Shown here: in pieces, positions 61,335 to 64,000 of the stretch
Position numbering within the stretch: position 1 is the first letter of the stretch
How the letters are laid out: every line of letters begins with the position of its first letter
Assembly: GCA_905339165.1 (NCBI GenBank)
Contig: CAJPFH010000014.1
Location: 1-64,000, forward strand
DNA from: Flavobacteriales bacterium
Lineage (GTDB): Bacteria; Bacteroidota; Bacteroidia; Flavobacteriales_E; Vicingaceae
DNA: 64,000 bases
Direction: 5' to 3'
The notes under the pieces: generated by a model
Seen by the model: only the letters and a program-made list of their open reading frames with translations
The model's database searches: none
What the model was told of the DNA's origin: nothing
Translations under genes and position numbers: made by a program

Positions 61335-62327
61335 GTGGTGAAAACAGATGTGCAAATAAACAAGTCTGAAAAATCGTATCTTTTCCGTTTTAACAAGCAT
61401 GTTTATGTGTACTTGATAAGCGTGCTTTTAGCTTCACTCTTTTGGTTTCTAAACGCTTTAGAAAAAACATATTTTGTTTTAGTTCATTTTCCCGTTACAT
61501 ACACGGGAATACCTGCAGGAAAAATGGTATTAAACGAATTACCTCCCCAAGTTAAAATACAAATTTCAGGGAAGGGGTTTAATCTGTTGCCCATCACACT
61601 ATTAAATAAAAACAATAAACTATCAATCGACTTTTCGCAAGTTAAATTCAATAAAAAAAGCGAGGAGATATACCGAATCTCGGCAAGCGATTTAATAGAG
61701 CAAGTTAAAAATGAAATACCATCGAACGTAAAAATAAATACCCTCAACCCCGATACTATTTTTTTGCATTTAAACGAAAAATACAGTAAAACAGTGCCCG
61801 TAAAACCACTATTTCATGCTGTTTTTAAAGATCAATTTAGTTTTAGCGATACCTTAAAAATTACCCCATCACATATTAAACTATATGGCCCTAAAAAGGA
61901 ATTAGATAAAATAAATGCATTGTATACAGATAGTTTTTATATTGAATATCCCGAAAAGAAATTAACAGTAAATATTGGTTTACAAAACATATCCGGCCAT
62001 TTGGAATTAGAAACAAACAAAGTGGAAATTGTTATACCGATTGAGAAACTTACCGAAAAAAAAATAAGAGTTCCGGTGCAAGCTATAAATTTGCCCGATA
62101 CAATTCAAATAAAAACTTTTCCTCAGTGGATAGAATTATCCTTGTTGGTTCCTCTGAGTAAGTATGACGCAATTGATGAATCTCAAATAGAATTAACAGT
62201 TGATTATTTAGACTATTCGGAAAAAAAGAAATCCCGATTATTGGTAAAAGTTCAAAAGAAACCTGAATTTGTAATAATCAATCACACAAAACCAGAAAAG
62301 GTTGAGTTTATAGTAAAAAGAAAATGA
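61335..62327 (+). CDS. YbbR-like (CdaR family) domain protein
   Basis: 330 residues starting at GTG (61335; a second GTG follows). One N-terminal transmembrane helix (VYLISVLLASLFWFLNAL) and then YbbR repeats, seen as HFPVTYTGIPAGKMVLNELP, KIQISGKGFNLLP, PVKPLFHAVFKDQFSFSD, and KIRVPVQAINLP. CdaR in Firmicutes tunes the c-di-AMP cyclase CdaA; no such gene is nearby here. Its stop overlaps the coaE start by 4 bases (ATGA). Confidence 0.85.
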   Translation: MVKTDVQINKSEKSYLFRFNKHVYVYLISVLLASLFWFLNALEKTYFVLVHFPVTYTGIPAGKMVLNELPPQVKIQISGKGFNLLPITLLNKNNKLSIDFSQVKFNKKSEEIYRISASDLIEQVKNEIPSNVKINTLNPDTIFLHLNEKYSKTVPVKPLFHAVFKDQFSFSDTLKITPSHIKLYGPKKELDKINALYTDSFYIEYPEKKLTVNIGLQNISGHLELETNKVEIVIPIEKLTEKKIRVPVQAINLPDTIQIKTFPQWIELSLLVPLSKYDAIDESQIELTVDYLDYSEKKKSRLLVKVQKKPEFVIINHTKPEKVEFIVKRK

Positions 62328-62917
62328 TAAAAGTAGGTGTTACCGGAGGTATTGGAAGCGGAAAAAGCGTGGTGTGTAAGATATTCGAGGCTTTGCAGAT
62401 CCCCGTATTTTATGCCGATGTGGAGGCTAAAGAAATTGCCGTAAACGATTTACAAGTGGTAGAGCAAATAAAACAAAATTTTGGAAATAATATCTATACT
62501 CCCGAAGGCACACTTAACCGAAAAAAACTTTCCGAAATGGTGTTTAATGATGAAAGTAAATTACAAGTTTTAAATCAAATTATACATCCTGCTGTAGTCA
62601 AGGCTTTTATTGAATTTGAAATTAAAAACCCCAATGCACCCTATATCGTAAAAGAGGCCGCCATATTAATTGAATCGGGAGCCTATAAGAATACAGACAA
62701 AATTATTGTAGTTACCGCTCCTCTTAAACAAAGAATAGAGAGAGTAATGAAACGAGATGGAGTGCTGGAACAAGAGGTGTTACAAAGAATAAGCAAGCAG
62801 TTTCCGGAAGAAAAATTAATGCCATTTGCCCATTTTATTATACACAATGAAGAGGGTGCTATGTTGTTGCCACAGGTAATAGAAATTCATCATTCCATCC
62901 TAAATGAATTATCCTAA
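62324..62917 (+). CDS. coaE: Dephospho-CoA kinase
   Basis: 197 residues. P-loop GGIGSGKS at the N-terminus, FYADVEAKEIAV, LNQIIHPAVVKAF and KEAAILIESGAY match CoaE. It phosphorylates dephospho-CoA, the last step of CoA synthesis. ATG overlaps the YbbR stop by 4 bases and the following ATG begins just after its stop. Confidence 0.95.
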   Translation: MIKVGVTGGIGSGKSVVCKIFEALQIPVFYADVEAKEIAVNDLQVVEQIKQNFGNNIYTPEGTLNRKKLSEMVFNDESKLQVLNQIIHPAVVKAFIEFEIKNPNAPYIVKEAAILIESGAYKNTDKIIVVTAPLKQRIERVMKRDGVLEQEVLQRISKQFPEEKLMPFAHFIIHNEEGAMLLPQVIEIHHSILNELS

Positions 62918-63226
62918 ATGAACAAGATTACTCACTGGTTAGACGAACATTTATTGCCGTGCTTTTATAAGCAATATTTTGGAATAGACTGTCCGGGGTG
63001 CGGTATGCAGCGTGCATTTATATACTTACTAAAAGGCAATATCTCTGAAAGCATTCAACTCTATCCGGCTCTTATTCCCATGTTGCTCATGTTTTTCTAT
63101 TTAGCACTTCATCTTACGTTTAAATTTTCGAAAGGGGCAAAGATTCTTACATTTATGTTTATCTTTAACTGCTCATTAATTATCATTAATTATATCTATA
63201 AAATCTTTACTCATGGAATTTACTGA
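62918..63226 (+). CDS. DUF2752 membrane protein
   Basis: 102 residues. The DUF2752 signature is FGIDCPGCGMQRAFIYLLKG (20-residue block at about 22-41), then hydrophobic helices. The CPGCGxxRA motif hints at metal binding. The function is unknown. It overlaps the next gene by 14 bases, and the pair DUF2752 plus a small membrane protein is frequent in Bacteroidota. Confidence 0.88.
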   Translation: MNKITHWLDEHLLPCFYKQYFGIDCPGCGMQRAFIYLLKGNISESIQLYPALIPMLLMFFYLALHLTFKFSKGAKILTFMFIFNCSLIIINYIYKIFTHGIY

Positions 63227-63581
63227 AGAAAAGCACGAAAGCACACATCCAACCCAGCCTCAAACCATTCAACTGGCCGAAGCGCCCAATGCCACATTAA
63301 TATTGGTGTTCGGTATATTATCTATTGTTTTTTGCGGAATAATAGGTTTAGGCTTCGGAATTACTGCTCTCATTATGGCCAATAAATCGAAAGAAACCTA
63401 TAGTTTAAATCCGGCTTTATACACCAATGGTAGCATTAGTAATGTAAATGCAGGCAGAATCTGTGGCATCATAGGAATTGTTCTGGGTTCCATTATTACG
63501 CTATTTATAATAGCATACGTAATCTTTATTTTTGCCATTTTAGGCGGGCTTGCGGCCTCGGGCGGAACCGGTTGGATTTAA
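63213..63581 (+). CDS. Small DUF4190-like membrane protein (CCC-motif family, without CCC)
   Basis: 122 residues, two hydrophobic hairpins: LILVFGILSIVFCGIIGLGF and IIGIVLGSIITLFIIAYVIF. The loop NVNAGRICGIIG joins them. It resembles the Bacteroidota proteins encoded beside DUF2752 and named after a triple cysteine motif, but here the sequence reads VFCG, so the triplet is lost. Function unknown. Confidence 0.7.
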   Translation: MEFTEEKHESTHPTQPQTIQLAEAPNATLILVFGILSIVFCGIIGLGFGITALIMANKSKETYSLNPALYTNGSISNVNAGRICGIIGIVLGSIITLFIIAYVIFIFAILGGLAASGGTGWI

Positions 63582-63592
63582 TATAAACAGAA

Positions 63593-64000
63593 ATGAAAAT
63601 TCTCTCTGCCCAACAAATACGTGAAGCAGATAAATACACCATAGAGCACGAACCTATTTCCTCTTTAGATTTGATGGAACGTGCTGCAAACGCTTGTTTT
63701 AGGTGGATTATCACTCGCTTTCCGAAAAAAGAAAATAAAATACTAGTATTTGCCGGAAATGGAAATAACGGAGGAGATGGATTAGCAATAGCCCGCTTAC
63801 TGCACAATGCAGGATATATCGTTAAAATTGTATTGTGCACGGTAGCTCCCGAAAACTCTAGAGATTTCGAGTCTCAACTACAAAGAATTAATCAGGAAAA
63901 CATTGAAACAGAAAACTGGGAATCTTTTAATACACCGCATTCTATCCCCCAACTTTTAATAGATGCTTTATTGGGCACAGGATTAAATCGTTCGGTGAAG
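63593..64000 (+). CDS. nnrD: NAD(P)H-hydrate epimerase/dehydratase (5' part)
   Basis: Open to the window end, 136 codons visible. MKILSAQQIREADKYTI, DLMERAANACFRW and FAGNGNNGGDGLAIARLL are the N-terminal epimerase (YjeF_N) domain; ALLGTGLNRSVK near the edge is its ribose-binding motif. The bifunctional protein repairs NAD(P)H hydrates; the C-terminal dehydratase half lies beyond the window, so only the epimerase part is seen. Confidence 0.9.
   Translation, partial: MKILSAQQIREADKYTIEHEPISSLDLMERAANACFRWIITRFPKKENKILVFAGNGNNGGDGLAIARLLHNAGYIVKIVLCTVAPENSRDFESQLQRINQENIETENWESFNTPHSIPQLLIDALLGTGLNRSVK

Noticed and set aside
1-64000. tRNA, rRNA, CRISPR arrays, insertion sequences, prophage, origin
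   Set aside because: No cloverleaf, rRNA core sequences, spaced direct repeats, transposase or integrase genes, or DnaA-box clusters were noticed on either strand.

Overview
The window looks like a chromosome segment of a low-GC, Gram-negative member of the Bacteroidota. Evidence: a short 287-residue primary sigma factor of the Bacteroidota type; promoter cores of the TAnnTTTG class instead of -35/-10 boxes; almost no Shine-Dalgarno sequences; many families typical of the phylum (DUF5686, DUF6340, DUF4221, DUF3276/PUR, DUF2807, DUF1573, long NusB); many signal-peptide lipoproteins and outer-membrane barrels. No rRNA, tRNA, CRISPR array, insertion sequence or prophage was seen, and I cannot name a genus.

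Layout. 1-7.4 kb: tail of a SpoIIE-type phosphatase, a PIF1-like helicase, mnmE, a DUF6340 lipoprotein, and an AT-rich three-gene secreted/lipoprotein cassette. 7.4-13.7 kb: a DUF5686 outer-membrane protein, a NUDIX hydrolase, rpoD with a strong terminator, a TerB/DnaJ protein and a rhomboid protease. 13.7-18.0 kb, minus strand: a compact dltC-dltD-dltX-dltB-dltA operon, with an M23 endopeptidase gene just upstream. 19.9-29.0 kb: a coiled-coil gene, zapA, rny, then a surface-polysaccharide cluster (polymerase, flippase, N-acetyl sugar amidotransferase, two glycosyltransferases, 2-epimerase). 29-40.4 kb: mazG, a PagL-like deacylase, a GIN-domain lipoprotein, an NqrM-like peptide, an HD protein, a PBP4-type carboxypeptidase, an S9 peptidase, and the DUF3999/DUF2339 pair. 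40.5-44.7 kb: bioB-bioF-bioD-bioA. 44.7-52.7 kb: an amidohydrolase, a multipass membrane protein, an acyl-CoA carboxylase beta subunit and several envelope proteins. 52.7-55.9 kb: thrS-infC-rpmI-rplT. 56-64 kb: a PUR-family protein, an MsbA-like ABC transporter, a leucine-dehydrogenase-like enzyme, nusB, DUF1573, yajC, a YbbR protein, coaE, DUF2752 and the start of nnrD.

The most interesting locus is the dlt operon. Between dltD and dltB there is a 49-codon membrane microprotein ending in FIYQQF, which has the architecture of DltX, the small acyl-transfer partner known from Gram-positive D-alanylation systems. In the same operon the DltB-like MBOAT protein carries Asn where the family has its catalytic His (WHG is WNG here). 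The operon therefore has adenylation enzyme, carrier, MBOAT, microprotein and SGNH-like transferase in an organism not expected to make teichoic acid, with one key catalytic residue changed.

Other points of note: infC apparently starts at a non-AUG codon (AUA) behind a rare strong Shine-Dalgarno; the rpmI-rplT spacer folds into a probable L20-type leader; and a terminator hairpin overlaps the thrS promoter.
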